Source: an uncultured Verrucomicrobia subdivision 3 bacterium (GTDB lineage Bacteria; Verrucomicrobiota; Verrucomicrobiia; Limisphaerales; UBA8199). Taken from it: DNA of 64,000 bases. The translations under genes were made by a program, and so were the position numbers. The notes beneath the pieces are model-generated. The model saw nothing but the letters and a program-made list of their open reading frames with translations. It made no database searches and was not told where the DNA came from. Below, piece after piece: positions 1 through 9,402 of the stretch (its first letter is position 1; each line of letters starts with the position of its first letter). The stretch is taken from contig CAIWMU010000181.1 in assembly GCA_903913865.1 (NCBI GenBank), forward strand, positions 1-64,000, read 5' to 3'.

Positions 1-20
1 CAACCTCCCCGCATGGTGCC

Positions 21-122
21 CCGGCACAACCCCTTCGGGGTTGTTGATATGTTGTGCATTTACCCAGGGTAGCGCCTCGGCGGCGCAACCCTGGGCTTCA
101 TGGCAGAATCCCGTTGGGATTC
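21..122 (+). repeat. Three-hairpin intergenic repeat, copy 1
   Basis: This segment folds into three successive hairpins: a perfect ACAACCCC/GGGGTTGT stem with a TTC loop, a long stem (CCCAGGGT/ACCCTGGG continued by GCGCC/GGCGC with an A-A mismatch between them), and GAATCCC/GGGATTC with a GTT loop. The same architecture occurs in reverse orientation at 26085-26188 and 26451-26554, with different but still pairing bases in the stems. It lies downstream of the minus-strand gene ending at 269. No open frame in it looks like a protein. I infer a dispersed structured repeat (REP/MITE-like), function unknown. Confidence 0.6.
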
Positions 123-268
123 CCGGAGGGGGGATGGGGCAAGGCACGACCTTCGGATTCCCGGAGGGGAAACTGCCAACGCCCGCCACCGGCGTTTCCG
201 GTTAAGAAAGATCCCGGGGCCGCGGGTTGATCCTCCCCGTTGTCCTTCAAGGTTCCCCGGCCCCTTCT

Positions 269-2860
269 TCAATGGGCCGTGGTGGGCAGGTTGCGCTGCT
301 CCAGTTCGGCCAACTGACGCCGCTTCGTCGCAAAGCCCTCGTATTTCCGGATCTCATCTTCGGTCCAGGCGTTGGACTCCCGGTAGTCGCCGCAATAAGG
401 CACCAGCAGATCGATCCAGCAGGCGATCTTTTCCCACTCCTCGCGTGCCAGGGCCACATCATGGTGCCCCTGTTCCAGAAGCGTCATCAGCTTGCTTCGG
501 GCCGCACCGCCGGAATAGGGAGGGAGCGGCTCCGGCACGGATTGCGAACTGATCCAATTGACCATCCTGCCCTGGCAATTGCCCCAGAACCCCTCCACCC
601 CGTAATCGGTCGGCCTTCCACGGGCCTGCGTCAATGTGAGATACGCATCGCTCCAGCGGCGCTTGGCTACCGGATCCTCCGTGGTCTCACCCAGCAGGCT
701 GAAGGCGACCGGGTCCGTTCCATCCGCACGACTGACCGGATCGGTGCGCACCTGCTCCAGCACGGGGACGGCATCCCGGGAGCGGGCCCATCTCTGAATG
801 GGTGCGCGATCTTTGTGGCAGCGGATGCAATGCCGGTCGAGGATTGGCTGGATCTCTTTTACGAAACTGAAGCCGCGCGGCGGACCGTAAAAACCGGTCA
901 ACGGCTGCACTCCGGCCTTGAGCGCCTCGGTGGTTCCATGGCCGGAGACCCGCGCGGTCGCGTTTTTCGACTCGTGACACCCCACACAGCCGAAGTATTC
1001 ACCGGGCTGAAGCGTGCTCCAGCTCCGCATCGTCTGCACCACGATCCCGCGCTCGTCCACGGCCTGGAAGTAAACAGGGGTGCGGGCGGGAACTGAGAAC
1101 ATGGCTGATCCATCGGCATGGACTCTGGTTTCCCCAAGAACGACTTTGACATCCCAGGTCCCGTTCCCAATCGAAACGGGGGTGCTGATCAACGCGCCAC
1201 CAGCCGGACCTCCGCTGCCGTTGTGGCCCACACCCGCCGCCCGGAAATCGAGCGCGACCACCCGCAGCTTCCGGATGGTCCCACGTGGGATGCCGGTCAG
1301 GCTGTTTCCGGCGTAAATGTCCTGGATGTAATACGTGCCCGTGCTTTTCGATTCATCCGTGCGCGCCACCCACGGGGCCGGCGGAGCGCGGCGAACCAGC
1401 GGGACCGGCTGGCTGCACGGGCTGTCCGGATCCCAGGCCAGCAGTTCGCGATGGCCATCATAGTCCATCCAGTAAATCCCAAAGTCCGCATCGCCGCGCC
1501 GTTTCGCCGGTTGTTCCCAGCCCAGCGGTGCGTAGGTGACCAGGCACTCGGTCTCGCTGAGCGGATAGGGATACTGCCAGAGTTCGCCGTGCTGGCCGTA
1601 GCCATCGATCCTCTCGGCGGGCGTCGCGCGGCGCGGGGCCACCAGTTGAACCCCGCTGTTCTCCTGCCGGCCCTTCGCCGGGTCAATGATGGCCAGCTTG
1701 CCCGCCTGGGAAGTATGGTGACCGCACAGGATCGCCAGCGCTTTGCCGGTCCCAGGTATCCCGCGCGCGTGGGCAATGGTGGTCGGAAACCAGGAATTGT
1801 TTCCGTAAAACTCCGTCTGTCCGGTGCCATCCGGATACATCTGGAACAGCGGCTGGGGGAAGATCTGCCCGCGGTCGTTGTAATCCCACCGCGTGTAGAT
1901 CACCCGCCCGTCATCCAGCACCTGCGGGTAGATCGAGTGCACCTGGTCGAAGCTCAGGCGGCGCAGGTGCCGCCCCTCCGCGTCGCATGTGTAGAGGTTG
2001 CTCACCTCCGTCCACCAGCAATCCACCGTCTGCACACAGCGGGTGGAGGCGAAGATCAGGTCGCCATTGGGCAGAAAGGCCGGCTCGTAATCGGCAACTC
2101 CCTTCCCCGAAGTGATCTGGCGGACCGTGTTCGACGCCACATTCAGCTCATAGAGATGGTAGTCGTCCTCGTCCAACGATTTCTTCCACGCAAAAACCAC
2201 CCGCTTCCCGTCCCACGACACCGCCGGGTCGCGAATGGCCCCGGATGGATCGGCCACCAGGGTGCGCACCTTCCCACGGAGCCCTTCCATCTCCAGCACG
2301 CGCAGCTCCGAGCCGGGCAGGAAATGGCGTTCATCCTGGGCATCGGACTGGCCCTCTGTGTAGGCGAAGAAAGAGGGGCGCAACGTGCGGCGCTGGGTGA
2401 AGACCAGACGCGGCACCCGGTGCAGAAAGGATTCGAGCCGCTCCTGACGCCGGAGTTCACAAGCCTGCATGTAAAGATCAAGCCAGCGCGGGTCGTGACC
2501 TGCGGCATCGAACCGCGCCAGTCTCTGCAAATCAGCGAGCAGTGTCGGAGCGCCATCTTTCAATTCTTTGGCCGCCTTCCGGATGGCTTGTTCTGCGGAT
2601 GAAGCGGCACTGTTTCCAGCCAGCCATTGGACAAAATCCGCCCCGTCCTGAAGTGCCCAATCCCATTCGACCGGATGGGCTTCCTTCACCTGCAGCCAGA
2701 CCTCCCGGGCGGCCCTGGTCCGTCCGGCTTCCGACAGGTCAACCTCCCCCAGCGCAGCGCGGGTGGCGACCATGGTCCCAACCCAGTTCGTCCCGCGAAC
2801 AAATGGGTCGGCGGCCAGCACCGGCCAGCAGAGAAACAAAATCAGGAATGTGTGCTTCAT
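269..2860 (-). CDS. Exported HzsA-like (hydrazine synthase alpha-related) dihaem propeller protein
   Basis: 863 residues from an ATG that opens directly on a hydrophobic signal peptide (about residues 1-17, ending LAA). An upstream in-frame extension would put a charged 35-residue tail before the signal and is rejected. Residues about 170-480 carry TolB-type propeller motifs (SWDGKRVVF, PNGDLIFASTR, DDGRVIYTRW). The C-terminal part has two c-type haem motifs, CVGCH (Cys625, Cys628, His629) and CIRCH (Cys678, Cys681, His682). This arrangement matches proteins carrying the hydrazine synthase alpha middle domain, which are widespread in Planctomycetes and Verrucomicrobia outside anammox bacteria. 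A redox role in the periplasm is likely; hydrazine synthesis is not implied because no beta/gamma subunit gene is nearby. It stands alone, divergent from the next gene. Confidence 0.75.
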   Translation of the reverse strand: MKHTFLILFLCWPVLAADPFVRGTNWVGTMVATRAALGEVDLSEAGRTRAAREVWLQVKEAHPVEWDWALQDGADFVQWLAGNSAASSAEQAIRKAAKELKDGAPTLLADLQRLARFDAAGHDPRWLDLYMQACELRRQERLESFLHRVPRLVFTQRRTLRPSFFAYTEGQSDAQDERHFLPGSELRVLEMEGLRGKVRTLVADPSGAIRDPAVSWDGKRVVFAWKKSLDEDDYHLYELNVASNTVRQITSGKGVADYEPAFLPNGDLIFASTRCVQTVDCWWTEVSNLYTCDAEGRHLRRLSFDQVHSIYPQVLDDGRVIYTRWDYNDRGQIFPQPLFQMYPDGTGQTEFYGNNSWFPTTIAHARGIPGTGKALAILCGHHTSQAGKLAIIDPAKGRQENSGVQLVAPRRATPAERIDGYGQHGELWQYPYPLSETECLVTYAPLGWEQPAKRRGDADFGIYWMDYDGHRELLAWDPDSPCSQPVPLVRRAPPAPWVARTDESKSTGTYYIQDIYAGNSLTGIPRGTIRKLRVVALDFRAAGVGHNGSGGPAGGALISTPVSIGNGTWDVKVVLGETRVHADGSAMFSVPARTPVYFQAVDERGIVVQTMRSWSTLQPGEYFGCVGCHESKNATARVSGHGTTEALKAGVQPLTGFYGPPRGFSFVKEIQPILDRHCIRCHKDRAPIQRWARSRDAVPVLEQVRTDPVSRADGTDPVAFSLLGETTEDPVAKRRWSDAYLTLTQARGRPTDYGVEGFWGNCQGRMVNWISSQSVPEPLPPYSGGAARSKLMTLLEQGHHDVALAREEWEKIACWIDLLVPYCGDYRESNAWTEDEIRKYEGFATKRRQLAELEQRNLPTTAH

Positions 2861-3058
2861 TGAACCGGGTCCAGTCTGTCGCTTAGCTGGTGGGAATTTG
2901 CCTTTGCGCGCCGCGCAGAGTCGGCGCTGCGCGGATGAGGGAGAATTGGTTTCGCGGCCCACCAAGCATCCGGCAAGCCTATTGGAGTGCGGGCATGGGT
3001 ATCAATAGGCAAATAATGGCAACAGTGACCACGTCCATCCCGGAAAGCTGAAGTGCAG

Positions 3059-3087
3059 TTGACCTGTTTGGCGGTTGGTCACATCAT
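3059..3087 (+). promoter_or_regulatory. Possible sigma-70-type promoter for the URO-D/GH20 pair
   Basis: In the 338-bp region between the divergent genes starting at 2860 and 3199, TTGACC is followed after 17 bp by CATCAT. That is a good -35 with a weak -10, about 110 bp upstream of the ATG at 3199. Seen by eye only. The rest of this intergenic region shows no gene. Confidence 0.3.
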
Positions 3088-3198
3088 CACCTCCATGGCT
3101 CGCAAGCTTCCCATTCAACCTGCTGGCGCCACCTGCCACGTCGGAGCACCCGGCGAAGAGTGTGGCTGGCAGGCGTTCATAAGCCGGGCCCCGGCGTC

Positions 3199-4374
3199 AT
3201 GAGTCCGAAACCCGAATCCATCCCCTCCGCAGAATGGACCGGCAGACGGAGGCTGATGACCGCCCTCTCCGGCGGCACTCCCGACCGGGTGCCCATCAAC
3301 ACCTACGAACTGGCCGGCCGCAACAGCCTGGACTGGTATAACAACCAGCCCTCCTACCGCACCCTGATGGACCTTGTCCGGGAGAAAACCGACTGCATCA
3401 CGAACTGGAATCCACGCCGCCCCTCGGGCCGCTACACCTGCCAGGAGCGCTTTCTCTGTTCCGATTTCCCGGTGGCGATGGAGACGCACACCGATACCAG
3501 CGGGGATTTCGAGCGGAAAACCACCCTCTGCCACACCCCCAAAGGGGATCTCCGTTCCGTGACGCAATCCTCTCCCGGAGTCCACACCGTCTGGCGATTC
3601 GAGCACTGGTGCAAGAGCACCGCCGATGTGGACGCCGCCCTCAGCGTGCCCTACGAGCCCGCATCCTATGACGCCTCGGACCTTCCCCGGGCCCGGGCCG
3701 AGATCGGCGACCACGGCCTGATCATGGCCTCCATCGGCGACCCCGCCTACCTGGCTGCCGACCTGATGTCCTTCCAGGACTACCTGATGTGGGCATCCCA
3801 GGAGACCGCCCACTTTGCCCGCACCGTCGAGGTTCTCGCCGAACGGGTGATGGAAAACCTCAGGCGCCAGCTGGATTGTTGTGTGGTGGATCTCTACCGG
3901 ATCGTTGGCCCTGAATACTTCACTCCCCCCTACCTCTCCCCCGCCATGTTCCGGCGGTTTGTCCTGCCGCACGTCACCGAGATGACCCGCCTCATCCACT
4001 CGCGCGGTGGCAGGGTGCGCCTGCATTGCCACGGCAGGATTTCCAGGGTTCTCGACATGATTCTTGAGACCGGCTGCGACGGCATCGACCCCTGCGAACC
4101 CCCGCCGGATGGGGACATGCCGCTGGACGAGGTGAAACGCCGCTCCATGGCAAAGGGGGTCTCTGTGTGGGGAAATATCGAACTGAAACTGCTGGAGAAC
4201 GGCACCCCCGGTGAAGTCCGCGCCGAGGTCCGCAACATCATGGACCAGGCGAAGGATGGGGGCGGGTTCATCCTGATGCCCACTGCCGCGCCCATCAATG
4301 TGCCCCTCTCCCCTGCAACTGAGGAAAACTACCGCGCCTTCATCGAGGCGGGCTTGGAATTCGGAGGCTACTGA
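3199..4374 (+). CDS. Uroporphyrinogen decarboxylase (URO-D) superfamily protein
   Basis: 391 residues, starting at the ATG of MSPKPES; an earlier ATG at 3160 adds only a low-complexity leader. The fold is recognisable from RRRLMTALSGGTPDRVPI at the N-terminus, the TRLIHSRGGRVRLHCHG strand-turn, and GVSVWGNIELKLL. True HemE starts differently and is shorter (about 340-350), so this belongs to the wider superfamily that includes the corrinoid methyltransferases MtaA/MtbA/CmuA. The HCH followed by DGIDPCE could supply zinc ligands as in those enzymes, but this is inference. Only 3 bp separate it from the GH20 gene, so the two are probably cotranscribed and act in one carbohydrate-related pathway. 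The substrate is unknown. Confidence 0.8.
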   Translation: MSPKPESIPSAEWTGRRRLMTALSGGTPDRVPINTYELAGRNSLDWYNNQPSYRTLMDLVREKTDCITNWNPRRPSGRYTCQERFLCSDFPVAMETHTDTSGDFERKTTLCHTPKGDLRSVTQSSPGVHTVWRFEHWCKSTADVDAALSVPYEPASYDASDLPRARAEIGDHGLIMASIGDPAYLAADLMSFQDYLMWASQETAHFARTVEVLAERVMENLRRQLDCCVVDLYRIVGPEYFTPPYLSPAMFRRFVLPHVTEMTRLIHSRGGRVRLHCHGRISRVLDMILETGCDGIDPCEPPPDGDMPLDEVKRRSMAKGVSVWGNIELKLLENGTPGEVRAEVRNIMDQAKDGGGFILMPTAAPINVPLSPATEENYRAFIEAGLEFGGY

Positions 4375-4377
4375 CCC

Positions 4378-6009
4378 ATGAACTCCCGCACCACAATCCA
4401 TCTGACCGCCCTGCTTCTCCTTCTTGCACTCCCCGGCCCCCTCAATGCCGTGGATTCACCCGGAACACTCCCGGGGCTGGTGCCGCGCCCCGTCCATATG
4501 CAGGCCGCCGGGGGAGGTTGGACATTGACCCGCAAGACCCGCATCTCAGCAGGGGATGGCACCACCATCGAGGCCGACCAGCTCGCCAGAGATCTCTCCG
4601 CACCGCTGGGATGGAGGCTGCCCGTGGTCAAAGCCCCTCCCCGGAAAGGGGATATTGCCATGGTCATCTCCCCGACAGATCCGCTGATCGGTGCTGAGGG
4701 TTACCGCCTCTCCGTCACCCGCGACCGCGTCACCATCACGGCCAGCACTCCCGCAGGCCTGTTTTATGGCGGGGTGACACTGCGCCAGCTTCTGCCCCCC
4801 GAAGCATTCAACAACCACCCGGCCACGAAGCGCCCTGGAGCCTTCTGGAACGTGGGTTGCGTGGAGATCCGGGACCAGCCACGATTCCCCTGGCGGGGCC
4901 TGCTCCTCGATCCTGCCCGTCACTTTCTGCCTCCTGAATACGTCAAACGCTTCGTGGACATCATGGCGGACCACAAGCTCAACAGCCTGCAACTCCACCT
5001 CACCGATGATCAGGGATGGCGTCTGGAGATCAAAAAATACCCGCGCCTCACGCAGATCGGATCCCGGCGGGCGGAGTCGCCAAAGCCAGGGGACCGGAAT
5101 CAGGGGGATGGCAAGCCCTACGGGCCTTTCTTTTACACACAGCAGGAAATCCGGGACCTTGTGGCCCACGCCCGGTCCAAGCATGTGACGCTGGTGCCGG
5201 AGATCGAGATCCCGGGCCATTTCCGCGCCGCCCTTGCGGCCCATCCGGAATACTCCTGCACCGGCGGACCGTTCGAGGTGCGCACCCGCTGGGGTGTGGA
5301 GCCCGACATCCTCTGCCCGGGCAACGACGCCGCAGTCGCCTTTGCGAAGGATGTTCTGGCCGAAGTCTGCGAACTCTTTCCCGGGCGATTCATCCATATC
5401 GGCGGGGACGAGGCCCCGCGCGGCCGCTGGAAACAATGTCCAAAATGCCAGGCACGAATCAAGGCCGAGGGTCTCAAGAACGAGGCGGAACTCCAGACAT
5501 GGCTCAACCATCGCCTTGAGGAGTTCCTTGCCTCCAAAGGCCGCCGGTTGATCGGCTGGGATGAGATCCTTGAGGGCGGTCTCACCCCCGGTGCGGCCGT
5601 CATGTCCTGGCGCGGCACGGATGGCGGCCTGACCGCAGCAAAAGCCGGGCACGATGTCGTCATGTCCCCAACCACCCACTGCTACCTCGACTACGCACAG
5701 GCGAAAGGCCCGGGGGAGCCGGAAGCCATCGGAGGCTTCGTTCCGCTGGAGAAGGTTTACTCGTTCGACCCCATCCCGTCCGAACTCCCGCCCGCGAGCC
5801 ATCCCCATATCCTCGGCGCCCAGGGGAATCTCTGGAGCGAATTCCTCCAAACTCCGCAGGATGTGGAATACTTCGCCTTTCCAAGGGCCGCCGCGCTGGC
5901 TGAGGTGCTATGGTCCCCGGCCACCACAAACGGGTTTGCCGATTTCCAACTCCGCCTGAGAACCCACGCCCGGCGTCTGGATCAGCTCGGTGTCAACCAC
6001 CGCAAATGA
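4378..6009 (+). CDS. Secreted beta-N-acetylhexosaminidase, glycoside hydrolase family 20
   Basis: 543 residues with a signal peptide (about 1-24, ending LNA). Residues about 35-145 form the GH20b-type N-terminal domain (LVPRPVHMQ, GGVTLRQLL). The catalytic barrel follows: RGLLLDPARHFLPPEYVKRFVD, LQLHLTDDQGWRLEIKKYP, VPEIEIPGHFRAALAAHPEY, and the catalytic pair Asp344-Glu345 in HIGGDEAPRGRW. Family members remove terminal beta-GlcNAc/GalNAc by substrate-assisted catalysis using this Asp-Glu pair. The length is normal for a two-domain enzyme, and the later tryptophan motifs (IGWDEIL, AVMSWRG, GAQGNLWSEF) are intact. It follows the URO-D gene in a tight pair, suggesting breakdown of aminosugar glycans outside the cytoplasm. 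Confidence 0.93.
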   Translation: MNSRTTIHLTALLLLLALPGPLNAVDSPGTLPGLVPRPVHMQAAGGGWTLTRKTRISAGDGTTIEADQLARDLSAPLGWRLPVVKAPPRKGDIAMVISPTDPLIGAEGYRLSVTRDRVTITASTPAGLFYGGVTLRQLLPPEAFNNHPATKRPGAFWNVGCVEIRDQPRFPWRGLLLDPARHFLPPEYVKRFVDIMADHKLNSLQLHLTDDQGWRLEIKKYPRLTQIGSRRAESPKPGDRNQGDGKPYGPFFYTQQEIRDLVAHARSKHVTLVPEIEIPGHFRAALAAHPEYSCTGGPFEVRTRWGVEPDILCPGNDAAVAFAKDVLAEVCELFPGRFIHIGGDEAPRGRWKQCPKCQARIKAEGLKNEAELQTWLNHRLEEFLASKGRRLIGWDEILEGGLTPGAAVMSWRGTDGGLTAAKAGHDVVMSPTTHCYLDYAQAKGPGEPEAIGGFVPLEKVYSFDPIPSELPPASHPHILGAQGNLWSEFLQTPQDVEYFAFPRAAALAEVLWSPATTNGFADFQLRLRTHARRLDQLGVNHRK

Positions 6010-6035
6010 ACGACCGGGGCGGAGGTGTGAACGGC

Positions 6036-6965
6036 CTATCGGCGCACACTTTTTCCGCCAGGGAACGGGGCGGGGAACTGCCGCTCGACATCCCGCGCCG
6101 CCCGTTTCTTAAGCTTTTCCAGGGATCCCTTCATGACATAGAGCCGGCCGCGCACCGTTGATTTCCCCCCGATCTCAATCCTGCCGAAGCTCGGGAACAG
6201 GTGGAAGCAGGCCCGATCATCCCCCACGTTGCTGGAGGCCCAGATCGCCCGGTCGAATGACAGTGCCACCAGTGATTTGCCGTCCCGGCTGCGGGCGGCG
6301 ACCAGCGGCAGGTCAAAGGTCTCGGGGGTGTTCACCCACCAGCCCCACTTCACCGGCGGTTCCCCGGCACGCATGAACGCCAGATGCAACTGGGCCTCCG
6401 CCAGGGGGGATGACGCGAAGGCAAATGGCTGGCCACCCTGCCAGAGAAACAGCCGGTCATACAACTCCATGTAATTGGTGGTGGCGGCCCCTCCCGGCTG
6501 GCTGGCGGGAATGACCTTCCGATCGGGAAAGAAAGAGGGGGCCTTGGTCGTCGTGATGCAGGTGTGGATCTGGACACGATCCAGGGCGTTGGTTGTCCGG
6601 TTTTCCACCTCATACTCCACAACCACCCCATCCGGTTCCACAATTCCCTGGAATCGCACGGTGATCCCCACCGGATAGGTCCAGGCATAACGGAGGTTTT
6701 TTCCATCGACCATCCAACCCGGACCGGTCCCGCTGCTCGAAGGGGCGAGTTTGACCTTGAACAGCCCAAAATCACGCTCTCCGGCGATGACCCCTTCGCA
6801 GGTCCGGAAGTCCAGTTCATCGCCGGGAATCAACGGGCTGCGGACGGTCAAACCTGCCGTGTCACTCCCCACCCGGGGGGATACATCCAGAATTTGACCG
6901 CAGAATGCCAGTGCGGCAAACAACTGTGAAATCACAACTGCGCGAAGAATTTTGGTTGTTCTCAT
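6036..6965 (-). CDS. Exported protein of unknown function
   Basis: 309 residues from the ATG that directly precedes a signal peptide (MRTTKILRAV, hydrophobic to about residue 22). The mature part is beta-rich: paired aromatic strands (RYAWTYPVGITVRFQGIV, GVVVEYEVENRTTNALDRVQ) and a WGWWVNTPETFDLPLVAARS segment. It ends in a short basic helix (SLEKLKKRAARDVERQF). I do not recognise a family. It is convergent with the hexosaminidase gene 26 bp away and may be a secreted carbohydrate-associated beta-sandwich protein, but this is only context. Composition resembles its neighbours. Confidence 0.7.
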   Translation of the reverse strand: MRTTKILRAVVISQLFAALAFCGQILDVSPRVGSDTAGLTVRSPLIPGDELDFRTCEGVIAGERDFGLFKVKLAPSSSGTGPGWMVDGKNLRYAWTYPVGITVRFQGIVEPDGVVVEYEVENRTTNALDRVQIHTCITTTKAPSFFPDRKVIPASQPGGAATTNYMELYDRLFLWQGGQPFAFASSPLAEAQLHLAFMRAGEPPVKWGWWVNTPETFDLPLVAARSRDGKSLVALSFDRAIWASSNVGDDRACFHLFPSFGRIEIGGKSTVRGRLYVMKGSLEKLKKRAARDVERQFPAPFPGGKSVRR

Positions 6966-7339
6966 GGGTCTTTTCGGGTGCACACGCCATCTCAACCCCT
7001 GCGAGGCGGATTGTCCAGTTTGAATTCCGGCAACCGCAGGTTCTGCCGCCCGGACGTCCTGCGCTTCAAGTCACTCACAACCCTCGGCACCTGAGCTTTC
7101 CGAACGTCCGGTCCACAAACGATCAACTTTCGACTCAAGCCTCCCCACAAGCCACCGATAAGATAGGAAGGACGTTAAACAAAGCCTGGTCTGTCCCGTG
7201 TGCTTTTGGACGATGCGCTTGGTGTTCAGACATTGAAAAAAACCATCCAAAATATCTTTGCACTGCGAAGAAGATTGTTACGTATCCCTTGAGGCGGGCC
7301 ATGAGCGAAAGATAGACTTTTTTAAACCTTCAGTCTTCC
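6966..7339. other. Intergenic region between divergent genes, no gene seen
   Basis: 374 bp between the divergent exported protein and the chemoreceptor gene. The last 140 bp are clearly AT-richer and probably hold the chemoreceptor promoter, but no -35/-10 pair is convincing. No stable hairpin repeat and no plausible small ORF were seen. Confidence 0.4.
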
Positions 7340-9229
7340 ATGATGAAATCCTTGTCCGTAACCCAACGCATCTCCCTCGCCATAGGCTGCATGATCATGG
7401 TCGTGCTGTTTGGCGGCAATCTGGGCTTCTGGGGCCTGCGCTATTCCGTAAGTCAGGGGAATGCCATCTCCGCACAGATCAAAAACGACGGCCACTTCAT
7501 GGCGAAGTCAATTGATCTGGCCCGCACGGCACAGGTCCGCTTTAAGACCCAGGTGCAGGAGTGGAAGAACCTCCTCCTGCGTGGATCCAACTCCGAGGCC
7601 TATGCCGCCCATCTGGCCGCTTTCAAGCGTGAGGGGGGGCTTACGGAAGATGCCCTGACAGAACTGCGGAAACTATTCAAAGAGGCTGGTCTGGATACAA
7701 CGGGGATTGATCAGACTCTGGCAGAGCACCGGACTCTGGACCTCAAATACCTGGAAGCTCTCAGATCCTTCGACCCGAAGCGTCCGGAAACAAGCGCCGT
7801 CATGGATAACCTTGTCAAAGGCATAGACAGGACAGCAACTGCGGGTATGGAGAAACTGGTCAAACAGGCTGAAGAATTCGAAACCAGCAACACGGATGGT
7901 GCAGAAAAGCTCTTCCAAACCCGGATGCGCTATCTGATGATCATCTTCTCGGTCGGTTCATTCTTCGGCATCGGTATTGGCATCCTGCTGGCCTGGTCCA
8001 TCAGCCGGGCGACGTCCCGCCAACTGATGGAACTGTCTGCAAGACTCGATGAAACAAGTTCCAAAGTAGCCTCCGCTGCCAGTCTTGTCGCCTCCTCAAG
8101 CACATCCCTCGCTTCAGGCTCCATGGAGCAGGCCGCCTCTCTGGAGGAAACCGGGGCCTCCCTGGAGGAGATGGACAGCCGGACACGGTCCAATACCGAC
8201 CTGACCGACAAATGCCGGCTCTGGATGAATGAGACCACGGCGATCGTCAGCGAGGTGGACAACCTCCTGAACCAGACGATGAGGTCCGTTCAGGAAATCA
8301 ACCGGTCAAGCGATGCCACCAGCAAGGTGATCAAAACAATCGAGGAAATCGCGTTCCAAACGAACCTGCTCGCCCTGAACGCCGCCGTCGAGGCTGCCCG
8401 GGCCGGGGATGCCGGCATGGGATTTGCCGTTGTGGCCGATGAGGTCCGCACTCTGGCCCAGCGGTGTGCCCGTGCGGCATCCGAAACGAGTGCCCTGATC
8501 GAGACCGCCTCAGCAACCGCCCACAAGGGGGGGCAGCTCGCCGCGGCAACGCAGGAGGCTTTCAAACGCAACTTCGAAATCGCAGCCAAGGTGGGTGATG
8601 CGGTGGACCAAATCGCCACTGCCGCCCGGGAACAGGGGCGGGGCATCGGCCAGGCAAACTCTGCCATCAACCAGTTGGACAAGGTCACGCAGACCAATGC
8701 CGCAAGTGCCGAGGAAGGGGCCAGCGCCGCCGAGGAGCTCAGTTCGGAAGCCCAAAAGCTCCATAGGGCCGTCTCCGAACTTCTCATCATCGCCGGTGCC
8801 AAAGCTCACTCAAACCTGCTCCCGCCCCCGGATACATCCCGATCCAATCCCCGTCTGGAGAATAGCACAGGGTCCCGGCCATCGAAGCCCGCCCATCGAA
8901 ACGGGAAATCAAGGTCAAGCCAGATCCCGTTCCCGGAAGCCCGCACCATCACAGCACAGCATGCCGGCTCAACCGCCAGAAAATCCCTGAATTGTTGGGA
9001 ATTCAAAAATTGCGGCCGCGAGGCTGGCGGTGCCAAAACTGCGGAGTTCGGCGTCTGTCCGGCCTATCCGGATCATGGAAGGGAATGCGCCTCACTCGCT
9101 GGAACCCTTTGTGGAGGCAAAGTCCAGGGCAGCTTCGCTCAAAAACTGAACAACTGCGTGAAATGTGAGTTCTACAAGAGCGACCACTACCTGAAAAACG
9201 GCCAACCCGCCGCAAAAGTCCACAACTGA
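7340..9229 (+). CDS. Methyl-accepting chemotaxis protein with C-terminal two-CW cysteine domain
   Basis: 629 residues. TM1 spans about 9-33, a helical periplasmic sensor domain about 35-195, and TM2 about 198-220. A long cytoplasmic coiled coil follows, with the highly conserved signalling tip ([22 protein letters not shown] and onward, from about residue 335). No canonical HAMP is obvious between TM2 and the signalling helices. After a Pro/Ser-rich linker (about 490-545) comes a cysteine-rich module starting at Cys552 ([10 protein letters not shown], then [21 protein letters not shown] and KCEFYKS). This is the arrangement called two-CW, found at the end of some chemoreceptors and signalling proteins and possibly metal- or redox-binding. 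No CheA/CheW or flagellar genes lie in the window, so its output pathway is elsewhere. Confidence 0.9.
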   Translation: MMKSLSVTQRISLAIGCMIMVVLFGGNLGFWGLRYSVSQGNAISAQIKNDGHFMAKSIDLARTAQVRFKTQVQEWKNLLLRGSNSEAYAAHLAAFKREGGLTEDALTELRKLFKEAGLDTTGIDQTLAEHRTLDLKYLEALRSFDPKRPETSAVMDNLVKGIDRTATAGMEKLVKQAEEFETSNTDGAEKLFQTRMRYLMIIFSVGSFFGIGIGILLAWSISRATSRQLMELSARLDETSSKVASAASLVASSSTSLASGSMEQAASLEETGASLEEMDSRTRSNTDLTDKCRLWMNETTAIVSEVDNLLNQTMRSVQEINRSSDATSKVIKTIEEIAFQTNLLALNAAVEAARAGDAGMGFAVVADEVRTLAQRCARAASETSALIETASATAHKGGQLAAATQEAFKRNFEIAAKVGDAVDQIATAAREQGRGIGQANSAINQLDKVTQTNAASAEEGASAAEELSSEAQKLHRAVSELLIIAGAKAHSNLLPPPDTSRSNPRLENSTGSRPSKPAHRNGKSRSSQIPFPEARTITAQHAGSTARKSLNCWEFKNCGREAGGAKTAEFGVCPAYPDHGRECASLAGTLCGGKVQGSFAQKLNNCVKCEFYKSDHYLKNGQPAAKVHN

Positions 9230-9310
9230 AGCCTCGAGACTCCTCAACGCAGGGGCGGCACCTGAGCAAAACGGCCATCGGGGGAGGCCCTCATCCGCCG
9301 CAAGTTTACC

Positions 9311-9355
9311 AAAACAAAAACCGCGCCTGTCACGGTTGACCCATGACAGGCGCGG
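9311..9355 (-). terminator. Rho-independent terminator of the gene ending at 9403
   Basis: A perfect 12-bp stem (CCGCGCCTGTCA pairing with TGACAGGCGCGG, 11-nt loop) is followed on the minus strand by TTTTTGTTTT. This is a textbook intrinsic terminator for the leftward transcript. It has no T-run on the plus strand, so it does not serve the chemoreceptor gene. Confidence 0.85.
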
Positions 9356-9402
9356 CGAAAGAACTTCGGCCACATCAGTGGCCCGGGTGAAAGTGCCGGT
9401 GA

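Noticed and set aside
227-2602. Long plus-strand frames opposite the HzsA-like gene
   Set aside because: They lack starts with ribosome sites and recognisable domains; the minus-strand protein has a signal peptide and two haem motifs.
3199-4374. Calling the URO-D proteins HemE
   Set aside because: Length, N-terminal sequence and sugar-gene context differ from haem-biosynthetic HemE, and no other haem genes are present.
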